Positions 1 to 7,419 are shown, numbered from the stretch's first letter. The stretch: DNA of 33,346 bases from DASSKW01 sp035690065 (GCA_035690065.1 DASSKW010000116.1:1-33346), one strand, 5' to 3'. The notes: generated from the sequence alone by a model not told the origin. Translations and numbers: made by a program.

Positions 1-124
1 GCAGACTGTTGCCGGCTCGGCTCGTGCCTCGCCTGGCAACCCGGCCGTGGACTTCCTGTCCCCGGCGTTCGCCCTCTCGGGCTCACCCCAAAGCAGGTGC
101 GCTACCAGACTGCGCTATGCCCCG
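1..124 (-). ncRNA. Second copy of the tRNA-Pro-derived unit, cut by window edge
   Basis: This is identical to 166-289 for all 124 visible bases. It carries the same 39-nt tRNA-Pro 5' half (124-86) and the same hairpin-rich insertion. The part that would hold the pairing strands for the anticodon and acceptor stems lies left of the window, so it cannot be judged whether this unit folds like its neighbour or runs into an intact tRNA-Pro 3' half. Confidence 0.35.
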
Positions 125-141
125 AATCACAACTCTTCATG

Positions 142-289
142 CGAGGCACTTCACCTGCTTTGCTCGCAGACTGTTGCCGGCTCGGCTCGTGCCTCGCCTG
201 GCAACCCGGCCGTGGACTTCCTGTCCCCGGCGTTCGCCCTCTCGGGCTCACCCCAAAGCAGGTGCGCTACCAGACTGCGCTATGCCCCG
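142..289 (-). ncRNA. tRNA-Pro-derived structured RNA, T-arm-less, with anticodon-loop insertion (candidate)
   Basis: Read on the minus strand from 289, the first 39 nt match a bacterial tRNA-Pro(UGG): acceptor 5' strand CGGGGCA (289-283), D arm GCGC/GCGC (280-277 with 267-264), anticodon 5' strand CCTGC (262-258) and loop TTTGGGG with a UGG anticodon. The tRNA sequence then stops. After 91 nt, CAAAGCAGG (162-154) pairs perfectly with CCTGCTTTG (262-254), restoring the anticodon stem. Five nt later TGCCTCG (148-142) pairs with the acceptor strand, with one G-U wobble. No T arm and no adjacent CCA is seen. The insertion holds hairpins at 247-236 (GAGA loop), 226-214 and 205-173. It could be a decayed tRNA, an interrupted tRNA or a new small RNA. 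A promoter lies upstream at 340-368. The fold was worked out by eye and no energy was computed. Confidence 0.45.
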
Positions 290-339
290 CACCACGCAGC
301 CCTCGGGGCTTCCCGGTGCGGCTCCGCATAAGGGCGGGA

Positions 340-368
340 ATGATACGTGGCGTGCTGGTGCCAGTCAA
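340..368 (-). promoter_or_regulatory. Sigma70-type promoter firing into the tRNA-Pro repeat array
   Basis: On the minus strand there is TTGACT (368-363), a 17-bp spacer and TATCAT (345-340). A GC-rich discriminator (TCCCGCCC) follows, of the kind found at stable-RNA promoters under stringent control. The predicted start is near 333, giving a leader of about 44 nt before the tRNA-Pro 5' end at 289. The leader contains two small hairpins (317-328 and 298-310). It points away from folD, so it serves the RNA array. Confidence 0.55.
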
Positions 369-442
369 TTTCAGGGCCTCCAGTTGGAGCCTGAAACTGG
401 CCGTGCGACAATGCCGCCGCACCCAAGTACAACGACTCCACC

Positions 443-1303
443 ATGCCAGCCCAGATTATTGACGGCAAAGCTCTGGCCGGCGAAATGCGCCGATCCATGA
501 CACAGCGTGTGACCCAGCGGCATGCCGAAGGCCTGCGTCCGCCGGGGCTCGCCGTGGTGCTCGTCGGCACCGATCATGCTTCGGGGATCTACGTCCGCAA
601 CAAGCGGCTTGCCTGTGCGGAAGTGGGCATCGAATCACATGCCTTCGATCTGCCCGCGGATACTTCGCAGCAGATGTTGTTGAAACTGATCGACGACCTC
701 AACGCAGACTCCAGGATCGACGGCATCCTGGTGCAACTTCCGTTACCGGGGCACATTGATACCAGCGCCGTGATCGAGCGGGTCCGTCCGGACAAGGATG
801 TGGATGGTTTCCATCCGTACAATATCGGCCGGCTTGTACAACGCATCCCGCTGCTCAGACCCTGTACACCATTCGGCATCATCAAGATGCTGGAACACTA
901 CGGTGAAAATTTCATGGGCCGTCACGCCGTGGTAGTCGGCGCATCCAATATCGTGGGGCGGCCGATGGCGCTGGAATTGTTGCTGATGGGTGCAACCGTC
1001 ACCATCTGCCATCGCTTCACCGAACGGCTCGATCGTTATGTCGAGACTGCGGACATCCTGGTGGTTGCCGTCGGCAAACCCCAACTGGTACCGGGTGAAT
1101 GGATAAAACCCGGGGCAACAGTCATCGATGTCGGGATGAACCGGTTGGCAAACGGTAAATTGGCTGGTGACGTAGGGTTTGAAGCCGCACGACAGCGCGC
1201 TGCATTAATCACGCCGGTACCCGGCGGAGTCGGTCCGATGACCGTGACGATGCTGTTGGAAAACACGTTGACTGCAGCCGAACAGCACGACAAAGACAAC
1301 TGA
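443..1303 (+). CDS. folD: Methylenetetrahydrofolate dehydrogenase / cyclohydrolase
   Basis: This bifunctional cytosolic enzyme oxidises 5,10-methylene-THF to methenyl-THF with NADP and hydrolyses that to 10-formyl-THF, supplying one-carbon units for purines and formyl-Met-tRNA. At 286 residues it has the usual family length. The catalytic Tyr50 and Lys54 (YVRNK), Gln98 and Asp121 (PDKDVDGFHPYNIGRL) are present. The Rossmann-fold signature GASNIVGRP lies near 166-174, and TPVPGGVGPMT near the C terminus. It starts with ATG. A weak promoter guess upstream (384-412) is not listed. It converges with cysS, the two stops being 5 bp apart. PurF in the same window uses the same one-carbon economy. 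Confidence 0.97.
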   Translation: MPAQIIDGKALAGEMRRSMTQRVTQRHAEGLRPPGLAVVLVGTDHASGIYVRNKRLACAEVGIESHAFDLPADTSQQMLLKLIDDLNADSRIDGILVQLPLPGHIDTSAVIERVRPDKDVDGFHPYNIGRLVQRIPLLRPCTPFGIIKMLEHYGENFMGRHAVVVGASNIVGRPMALELLLMGATVTICHRFTERLDRYVETADILVVAVGKPQLVPGEWIKPGATVIDVGMNRLANGKLAGDVGFEAARQRAALITPVPGGVGPMTVTMLLENTLTAAEQHDKDN

Positions 1304-1308
1304 TCACA

Positions 1309-2694
1309 TCACTGCCGACGCCAGATCGTCCCGTCCGCGCCATCTTCGAGTACGATACCTGCATCCGTCAATTGCTTGCGGATACGATCCGCCTCACTCC
1401 AGTTTTTCCCCTGCCGCGCTGAATTGCGCTCCGCAATCAGAGCTTCGACCTGCGCAGCTGACAATCCCGACGACTCCTCGACATCCGCTTGCAGGTAAAT
1501 TTCCGGATCGGCTTGCAGTATCCCGAGCACCGCTCCCAATTCGATCAGCAAGGCCGCCAGATCACCCGTCTGTTTGCCACCCGCATCCCGTTGCCGATTG
1601 ACCTCGCGCGCCAGGTCGAACAGGACACTGATCGCGATCGGGGTATTGAAATCGTCATCCATGGCGGCCTTGAATCGTTCGCGGAACTCACTGTCCGCCG
1701 GTGCCTGTTCCGCCTTGATGCCGCGCAAGGCGGTATAGAGTCGTGACAAACCCGATGCCGCCATATCCAGGGATTTATCCGAATAGTTCAGCGGGCTGCG
1801 GTAATGGCTGTTGAGGATGAAATAACGGACCACTTCCGGCTGGTAGCGCTTCAGCACGTCACGCACTGTAAAGAAGTTGCCCAACGACTTGGACATCTTC
1901 TCGTCGTCAATATTCACAAAGCCGTTGTGCATCCAGACATTGACGAAATGCTCACCGGTCGCCGCTTCCGATTGTGCGATCTCGTTCTCATGATGCGGGA
2001 ATTGCAGATCCATCCCGCCGCCATGGATATCGAAATGATTGCCCAGTGCCGCCGTGGACATCGCCGAACATTCGATATGCCAGCCGGGGCGGCCATCGCC
2101 CCACGGCGAGGGCCAGCTCGGCTCACCCGGCTTGGCCGCCTTCCACAGCACGAAATCAAGTGCATCGCGCTTGGCTTCGTCCACTTCGACCCGTGCACCG
2201 GCGCGCAGATCCTCAAGCCGTTTACCCGACAACTTGCCATAGCCGGCAAAATCATTCACCGAATAATAGATATCGCCATTGGCGCCCTGGTATGCAAAAC
2301 CTTTGCCGATCAGGACTGCGATCATGTCGACGATGTCAGGTATAGAAGCCATCGCACGCGGCTCGATATCCGGCCGCTGCACATTCAGTGCGGCCTCGTC
2401 TTCATGGATGGATGCGATATAGCGCGTGGTCAGAGCTTCGATCGATTCACCATTCTCTGCTGCACGCTTGATGATCTTGTCGTCGATATCGGTGATATTG
2501 CGGACATAAGTCAGTTTATAGTCGCTATCGCGTAACCAGCGCGCCACCATGTCGAACACCACCAGCATCCGGGCATGTCCGATGTGCATGTTGTCGTACA
2601 CGGTCAGACCGCACACATACATGCGCACCTGTCCCGGAATCATGGACTTGAAAGTTTCCTTGCGACGGGTCAATGAATTGTATATCTGCAACAT
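1309..2694 (-). CDS. cysS: Cysteinyl-tRNA synthetase
   Basis: This class I aminoacyl-tRNA synthetase charges tRNA-Cys in the cytosol. It has 461 residues, the same length as the E. coli enzyme. The HIGH motif is at 37-40 and KMSKS at 266-270. The four zinc ligands that select cysteine are at Cys28, Cys209, His234 and Glu238, matching the E. coli numbering exactly. It lies 13 bp downstream of gltX on the same strand and is probably cotranscribed with it. The folD-cysS-synthetase-ppi-lpxH order is conserved in other gammaproteobacteria. Confidence 0.98.
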   Translation of the reverse strand: MLQIYNSLTRRKETFKSMIPGQVRMYVCGLTVYDNMHIGHARMLVVFDMVARWLRDSDYKLTYVRNITDIDDKIIKRAAENGESIEALTTRYIASIHEDEAALNVQRPDIEPRAMASIPDIVDMIAVLIGKGFAYQGANGDIYYSVNDFAGYGKLSGKRLEDLRAGARVEVDEAKRDALDFVLWKAAKPGEPSWPSPWGDGRPGWHIECSAMSTAALGNHFDIHGGGMDLQFPHHENEIAQSEAATGEHFVNVWMHNGFVNIDDEKMSKSLGNFFTVRDVLKRYQPEVVRYFILNSHYRSPLNYSDKSLDMAASGLSRLYTALRGIKAEQAPADSEFRERFKAAMDDDFNTPIAISVLFDLAREVNRQRDAGGKQTGDLAALLIELGAVLGILQADPEIYLQADVEESSGLSAAQVEALIAERNSARQGKNWSEADRIRKQLTDAGIVLEDGADGTIWRRQ

Positions 2695-2707
2695 TCCCAG
2701 TCAGCCT

Positions 2708-4120
2708 TTAATCTTCCTGTATCGCACTACGCAGCTGTTGCTCTATGCCCGCAGCCGGCAGTAATTGCCATAAACGCTCCATCTCGGGACCATGTACGCG
2801 TCCCGTCAAAGCTGCCCGCAACGGCATGTACAGCGCTTTCCCGGAACGTCCGGTCGCGACAGAAACCGCCTTGGCAAAAGTTTTGAAATCCCCGGGGGCC
2901 GCGCCCAGGCAATCCAGTGCCTGCCGGAAGAATTCGTGCCCCGCCCTGGTTATCGCCTTGGCCGCATCGCCATCCCGATCAACTTCACCATTCAATACCT
3001 GTGCCCAATGTACAGCATCGATCGGCCGTGCGATGTTGTCGCGCACGGTATCCACAAATCCGATACGCCGTGACTCCGGCACCCACTCCATCAACCGTGG
3101 CTGACTCGCCGATAGCCAATGCCAGAGTCTACCGCTGTCGGCCTGTTGCAGTGCTTCGCGCTGCCAGTGTTCGAGTTGCTGATGATCGTAATGCGAGGGC
3201 GAATGACTGATATGCGAGATATCGAACTGTTGTGCCAGAGTCGGCAAGTCCATGAAGGCATTGCTGGTATAGGTATGCCCGAGCCGCGCCAGGTAATTCA
3301 TCAGCGCTTCCGGCAGGATGCCGTCAAGTTGCAAGTCCGCCAGACTGCCGCCGCCTTCACGCTTGGATAACGGGGCACCGCCCTCGCCCACGATCAGCGA
3401 CAAGTGGCCGTAATGGGGTGCTTCCAATCCCAGCGCAGTCAGTAATAACAACTGCCGTGGCGTGTTGGCGAGATGATCTTCGCCGCGGAGTACATGCGTC
3501 ACGCCCATCATTGCATCGTCCACGGCATTGCTGAAGAAAAACGCAGGGCTCCCGTCGGCACGCCGGATCACGAAATCGCCGATATCCTGGTTGGCGAATA
3601 CCTGACGTCCACGGATCATATCCTCGAAAACCGTCTCGCCTTTTTCGGGCACCCGGAATCGTAATGCCGGTTTCAGACCTTTCGCCAGTCGCGCCTCAAG
3701 CTGCGCTTTGGTGAGGTGCGCGCAAGTCCCGGCATAACGCGGTGGCTTGCCGGCAGCGAGTTGCGCCTTGCGCGACAACGCCAGTTCAGCCGGCGTGCAA
3801 AAGCACGGATAGACATGGTCCCTCACCATCAGGCGCTCGACCTTCTCCGCATACACCGCACCGCGTTCGGACTGACGATAGGGACCACACGCTCCGCCAA
3901 GATCCGGGCCTTCCTGCCAAGTGATACCGAGCCAACTCAGATCCTTGATCAGTCCGGCCTCGAATTCCCGCTTCGAACGTTCCGCGTCGGTATCCTCGAT
4001 CCGCAGGATCAGGGTTCCGTCCATGCGTGCGGCGAACAGGGCATTGAATAAGGCAGTACGGGCATTGCCGACATGCAGATGCCCGGTTGGGCTGGGCGCA
4101 AAACGGGTACGAATGGTCAT
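2708..4120 (-). CDS. gltX: Glutamyl-tRNA synthetase (GluRS family)
   Basis: This class I synthetase attaches glutamate to tRNA-Glu, or possibly tRNA-Gln. From the ATG at 4120 it has 470 residues. I chose that start because the family begins just before RTRFAPSPTGHLHVG; a start 24 codons further upstream would add an unrelated tail. The HIGH-type motif (GHLHVG) is at 13-18, the KMSKS-type LSKRE at 251-255 and the zinc-binding set at Cys106, Cys108, Cys133 and His135. After LSKRE the loop reads GGGS rather than the common HGAVS. In Pseudomonas, as I recall, this position between cysS and ppi holds glnS. Here a GluRS sits in it, which raises the possibility of a second, tRNA-Gln-charging GluRS. 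Its upstream region is divergent from the cyclophilin gene. Confidence 0.93.
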   Translation of the reverse strand: MTIRTRFAPSPTGHLHVGNARTALFNALFAARMDGTLILRIEDTDAERSKREFEAGLIKDLSWLGITWQEGPDLGGACGPYRQSERGAVYAEKVERLMVRDHVYPCFCTPAELALSRKAQLAAGKPPRYAGTCAHLTKAQLEARLAKGLKPALRFRVPEKGETVFEDMIRGRQVFANQDIGDFVIRRADGSPAFFFSNAVDDAMMGVTHVLRGEDHLANTPRQLLLLTALGLEAPHYGHLSLIVGEGGAPLSKREGGGSLADLQLDGILPEALMNYLARLGHTYTSNAFMDLPTLAQQFDISHISHSPSHYDHQQLEHWQREALQQADSGRLWHWLSASQPRLMEWVPESRRIGFVDTVRDNIARPIDAVHWAQVLNGEVDRDGDAAKAITRAGHEFFRQALDCLGAAPGDFKTFAKAVSVATGRSGKALYMPLRAALTGRVHGPEMERLWQLLPAAGIEQQLRSAIQED

Positions 4121-4162
4121 GGTTTGGCATTTTACAGTAGGCTGTCTTGGCACGGCACAAAA

Positions 4163-4192
4163 TTGCCAACTTTCCGGCTCGCCACGTATCAT
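4163..4192 (+). promoter_or_regulatory. Sigma70-type promoter for the cyclophilin-lpxH pair
   Basis: TTGCCA (4163-4168), an 18-bp spacer and TATCAT (4187-4192) predict a start near 4199, about 17 nt before the ATG at 4216. A Shine-Dalgarno-like CGGGAG lies at 4205-4210. The -10 box and the 7 bases before it (4180-4192) are identical to those of the tRNA-array promoter at 340-352 on the other strand. Confidence 0.5.
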
Positions 4193-4215
4193 GAGAAAAG
4201 CCTTCGGGAGCCCCC

Positions 4216-4812
4216 ATGAGAAAAATTCTCGCCGTCCTGTTCAGCACTGTCCTGCTGGTCGCTTGCAGTCAGCAGCCGATACGTCCCGTGACACCGGTGG
4301 ATCCTTATCCCCGGGTGGCGTTCATCACCAGCATGGGGGACTTCGTGGTGCAACTCGACAGGGAACGGGCACCGTTATCAGTGACCAATTTCCTGCACTA
4401 TGTGGACACCGGGTTTTACGCCGGCACCTTGATCCATCGCGTAGTCCCCGGCTTCGTGATCCAGGGGGGGGGATTTACGAAGACCTACGCCGAAAAGCAC
4501 ACGCAACCACCCATCCCCAACGAATCCGGCAACGGGCTCTCCAACCTGCGCGGCACCATCGCCATGGCGCGGGAACAAGCACCGCATTCTGCGACTGCGC
4601 AGTTCTATATCAATCTGGCGGATAACCGGAAGCTGGACCCGCGTGCGGACCGCTGGGGCTATGCCGTGTTTGGCAAAGTCATCTCCGGTATGGAGGTGGT
4701 GGACAAGATTGCCGCGGTCGCGACCGGCAAAGCCGGGCCTTTCGACAAGGATGCCCCGCTGACACAAGTGGTCATCTTGAAAGCTGTCGAACTCGAACCT
4801 TCGCTCGACTAG
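4216..4812 (+). CDS. Cyclophilin-type peptidyl-prolyl isomerase, predicted lipoprotein
   Basis: This enzyme catalyses cis-trans isomerisation of peptidyl-proline bonds, here probably in the periplasm. It has 198 residues. The first 17 form a lipoprotein signal ending in the lipobox LVAC (Cys17). The residue after the cysteine is Ser, which favours outer-membrane sorting. The cyclophilin fold follows, with the catalytic Arg in IHRVVPGFVIQGGGF and the substrate-site segments ATAQFYINLADN and GYAVFGKVISG. It occupies the locus of cytosolic ppiB in E. coli and Pseudomonas, but the lipobox makes it an exported relative. The SD CGGGAG is 5 nt from the ATG. It is followed by lpxH after 3 bp and is probably an operon with it. 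Confidence 0.92.
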   Translation: MRKILAVLFSTVLLVACSQQPIRPVTPVDPYPRVAFITSMGDFVVQLDRERAPLSVTNFLHYVDTGFYAGTLIHRVVPGFVIQGGGFTKTYAEKHTQPPIPNESGNGLSNLRGTIAMAREQAPHSATAQFYINLADNRKLDPRADRWGYAVFGKVISGMEVVDKIAAVATGKAGPFDKDAPLTQVVILKAVELEPSLD

Positions 4813-4815
4813 CAC

Positions 4816-5547
4816 GTGAAACCTACTCTGTTTATTTCAGATCTGCATCTCGACCCGGTACGTCCGCGGATCACGGAGCTGTTCCTGCAGTTCCTGAGCG
4901 GCGAAGCCCGTCGGGCTGACAGCCTCTACATCCTGGGAGATTTCTTCGAAGCCTGGATCGGAGATGATGACCCGGATCCGCATCATGCTCGGGTCATGGC
5001 TGGCTTGCACGAACTGACTGCGGTCGGTGTGCCCGTTTATTTCATGCATGGCAACCGCGATTTTCTGATCGGCGATGGCTTTGCGAGACTCACCGGCTGC
5101 AGGATACTTCCCGATCCCGCGTTGATAGAACTTCAGGGCATGCCCACGCTGTTGATGCACGGCGATACCCTGTGCACGGATGACGTCGAATACCAGCGCT
5201 TCCGTAGCATGGTACGTGATCCCGTTTGGCAACGGACCTTCCTCGCCAAGCCGCTCGCGGAACGCCGCGCCTTCGCCGCCCATGCGCGCAGTGAGAGCAA
5301 GTCACAGACCCGGCAAAAGACCGAATCCATCATGGACGTCAACCAACAGGCAGTCGAAAAAATCATGTTGCAACATGGCGTAACCAGACTGATCCATGGC
5401 CACACCCATCGTCCGGCTGTCCACCATTTCACTGCGATGGGCAAGCCATTGACACGTATCGTATTGGGTGACTGGTATGAACAGAAAAGCCTGCTGCGCG
5501 CAGATGCTGGGAAGGTACTGCTCGAGGATATTCGCGTCAAACAGTGA
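4816..5547 (+). CDS. lpxH: UDP-2,3-diacylglucosamine diphosphatase
   Basis: LpxH is a peripheral inner-membrane Mn-dependent phosphoesterase that cleaves UDP-2,3-diacylglucosamine to lipid X plus UMP, the fourth step of lipid A synthesis. It has 243 residues against about 240 in E. coli. Metal ligands fit the family with a one-residue offset: Asp9, His11, Asp42, Asn80, His115, His196 and His198 (motifs SDLHL, GDFFEAWIGDDD, GNRD, HGDTLCTDD, HGHTHRP). It uses a GTG start only 3 bp after the cyclophilin stop with no clear ribosome site of its own, which suggests translational coupling. It shows that the organism makes lipid A. It converges with miaE, 12 bp between stops. Confidence 0.96.
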   Translation: MKPTLFISDLHLDPVRPRITELFLQFLSGEARRADSLYILGDFFEAWIGDDDPDPHHARVMAGLHELTAVGVPVYFMHGNRDFLIGDGFARLTGCRILPDPALIELQGMPTLLMHGDTLCTDDVEYQRFRSMVRDPVWQRTFLAKPLAERRAFAAHARSESKSQTRQKTESIMDVNQQAVEKIMLQHGVTRLIHGHTHRPAVHHFTAMGKPLTRIVLGDWYEQKSLLRADAGKVLLEDIRVKQ

Positions 5548-5559
5548 GCATTTGCAGGC

Positions 5560-6177
5560 TTATGCGGTGTTCCCGGGTACGCCGCTATGAAACCGGAAAT
5601 CCCGATCCGGGCGATTGATCAATTGCGCTTCGATCTCCGCAAACTCATCGATCCGCGACGTGATCGCATCACCGCCACGCTGTCCGGCCAACTCCAGATA
5701 AAGCATGAAATGGCGGGATTCCGCTGCTGACAATCCATTGTAAAAATCTGCCAATTCTGCATCCAGCACCGCGCTCAAGGCCCGGAACCGCTCACAGGAA
5801 CGTGCTTCGATCAAAGCACCGATGATGAGCAGATCCAGAAGACGTTCCGGTTCGCGCTTTCTGACATGACTGCGAAGTCCGGCTGCATAACGTGCGGCAG
5901 CAAGCGGCCGACTGGTGATACGGCGTTTGCGCATCAATCGCGTCACTTGCTCGAAATGCCGCAATTCCTCACGCGCCAGCCGTGACATGGCATCCTGCAA
6001 GCCAGAATCGCGGTCGCCGTACTGGAACATCAGATTGAGCGCCGTCGCGGCTGCCTTCTTCTCACAATTGGCATGGTCGATGAGTAGAATATCCTGATTC
6101 ACTTCCGCCGCAACCAGCCATGATGCCGGCGTCGGACAGGCGAGGAAACGGTCGGTCTCGATGGTCTGTTCCACCAC
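5560..6177 (-). CDS. miaE: tRNA-(ms2i6A37) hydroxylase, diiron enzyme
   Basis: MiaE hydroxylates the isopentenyl side chain of 2-methylthio-N6-isopentenyladenosine at position 37 of tRNAs that read U-initial codons. It needs O2 and a diiron centre. It has 205 residues, and the ferritin-like ligand pattern is visible: Glu39 (CEKKA), ExxH at 71-74 (ELRH), Glu124 in EARSCERF and ExxH at 153-156 (ESRH). It has a GTG start 3 bp after the glycerate kinase stop and is the last gene of the long minus-strand series. The family occurs in organisms able to use oxygen, in line with the SCO1-type gene elsewhere in the window. Confidence 0.93.
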   Translation of the reverse strand: MVEQTIETDRFLACPTPASWLVAAEVNQDILLIDHANCEKKAAATALNLMFQYGDRDSGLQDAMSRLAREELRHFEQVTRLMRKRRITSRPLAAARYAAGLRSHVRKREPERLLDLLIIGALIEARSCERFRALSAVLDAELADFYNGLSAAESRHFMLYLELAGQRGGDAITSRIDEFAEIEAQLINRPDRDFRFHSGVPGNTA

Positions 6178-6180
6178 GGC

Positions 6181-7419
6181 TCAATCGGCCTGCTTGTATG
6201 CGATGATGAGATCCATGACATTGGTGCCGGTAGGCCCGGTATGCACCAGATCACCGCTGGCTTCCAGGAATGTCCCGCTATCGGCATCGCGCAGACAGGC
6301 ATCGGCGTCCAGCCCTGCATCGATACCGCGTGCGATGCTTTCACTATCCACCAAGGCACCGGCATCGTCGGTATTGCCGTCGGAACCATCCGTGCCGACC
6401 GATAGCACATAGCATCCTTCCTGTCCCTGCATCCGCCGTGCCGCGGCAAGTGCCAGCGCCTGATTGCGGCCGCCGCGCCCCGGAGCGGGTGGCAATGTGA
6501 CGACTGTCTCGCCACCCCAGACATGCAAACCTGGTGCAGCAGCGCGCACGATATCGGCGATCTTCTCGCCACATGCGATCGCATCGGTCGCAGGTAACGC
6601 AAGGTGCATCTGGATGGAGACTCCGGCAAGTTTCGCTGCACCTGCAACTCCGTCCAGCATCTGCCGGTTACTGGCGATGATGGCAGCCGAAACATTCTCG
6701 TTCTTTTGTTGCGGCTCAGGTACACGCAACGGCAAGCCTGCAAACTCCACCGGTAATTCCGGTAACGGTCGCGTATCGGCCGGCATCAACAGTCCTGAAC
6801 CCACCTGAGCCGGATCGTCATCCGGTACATCGGAGATCAATAACACGTCAGCACGCCGCCCCGCCAGACGGGTAAGCAGGCGCCCGCCCTTGATGGATGA
6901 GACTGCACTCCTGACCCGGTTCACTGCATCGATGGCAAGACCACTGCCAAGCAGCCAGCGATTGAGCGCCTGCAATTGCGCCAGGGTGACGCCCTCAGGT
7001 AATGCCTCGACCAGACTCGAAGTACCACCGGAGATCAGGAATATAAAATGGGCATCAGCCGGTACCCGTTCCAGGAACAGACAAAGCGCCCGGCCCGCAG
7101 CCAGACTCTGCTCATCGGGCACAGGATGTCCCGCTTCCAACGACAACAAGCGAGGATCCCGGTACACAGGGCTATCCTGGTAGCCATGGCGGGTAATCAC
7201 CAGACCTGCACGCAGCCGTACCCCCAGCGCATCGATGGCACCAGCCGCCATCGCATCGGCAGCCTTGCCGATCGCGACAAGATAGACTTTCTCGGGTAAT
7301 TCTAAAGTACGCAGCGCCGCATGCACGCAGTTGCGTCCGTTCACCACTGCCAGACCCTGCTGCATCAGCTTGAGCAGCAGGTCGCGTGCCGGAGAACGAA
7401 ATTCATGCGCCTTGATCAT
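6181..7419 (-). CDS. gckA: Glycerate 2-kinase, DUF4147/MOFRL family
   Basis: Members phosphorylate D-glycerate to 2-phosphoglycerate and were formerly annotated as hydroxypyruvate reductase (TtuD). The protein has 412 residues, the normal length. Seen are the N-terminal GKAADAMA, GHPVPD and SGGTSSL motifs of the DUF4147 domain, and the C-terminal MOFRL segments RGGRNQALAL, GTDGSDGNTDDAGA and TGPTGTNVMDL. It lies 98 bp after purF and 3 bp before miaE. In Pseudomonas, as I recall, purF is followed by metZ, so this pair is a local replacement. Its role could be glycerate salvage from photorespiration-like or serine-cycle chemistry. Nothing nearby settles that. Confidence 0.88.
   Translation of the reverse strand: MIKAHEFRSPARDLLLKLMQQGLAVVNGRNCVHAALRTLELPEKVYLVAIGKAADAMAAGAIDALGVRLRAGLVITRHGYQDSPVYRDPRLLSLEAGHPVPDEQSLAAGRALCLFLERVPADAHFIFLISGGTSSLVEALPEGVTLAQLQALNRWLLGSGLAIDAVNRVRSAVSSIKGGRLLTRLAGRRADVLLISDVPDDDPAQVGSGLLMPADTRPLPELPVEFAGLPLRVPEPQQKNENVSAAIIASNRQMLDGVAGAAKLAGVSIQMHLALPATDAIACGEKIADIVRAAAPGLHVWGGETVVTLPPAPGRGGRNQALALAAARRMQGQEGCYVLSVGTDGSDGNTDDAGALVDSESIARGIDAGLDADACLRDADSGTFLEASGDLVHTGPTGTNVMDLIIAYKQAD

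Larger units (their letters stand above)
1..289 (-). repeat. Tandem repeat, 165-bp period, starting at a tRNA-Pro 5' end
   Basis: Bases 1-124 and 166-289 are identical over 124 bp by direct reading, and are separated by a 41-bp unit-specific spacer (125-165). The right border of identity in both copies (124 and 289) is exactly the first nucleotide of a proline tRNA-like sequence read on the minus strand. Each copy contains an imperfect 33-bp palindrome (8-40 and 173-205, outer arms GTTGCC/GGCAAC) and shorter hairpins such as GCCC-GAGA-GGGC on the minus strand. The left copy is cut by the window edge, so further copies may exist outside. Several ORFs read through this region, but they only translate the repeat in all frames and are not credible genes. 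Confidence 0.9.

Noticed and set aside
142..289. A self-splicing group I intron in tRNA-Pro
   Set aside because: The 91-nt insertion is too short, I saw no group I core elements, and the T arm is absent after the insertion, so no normal tRNA would result.
384..412. A folD promoter (TTGGAG-17-GACAAT)
   Set aside because: Spacing and position fit, but both boxes match consensus poorly (3/6 and 4/6), so I did not list it.
9..500. Long open frames through the repeat region, including a 163-codon frame
   Set aside because: They translate the tRNA-derived repeat in all frames, have internal duplicated segments only because the DNA is duplicated, and overlap the start of folD.
1804..2535. A 243-codon plus-strand frame inside cysS
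   Set aside because: It is antisense to a fully conserved synthetase and resembles no family I know.
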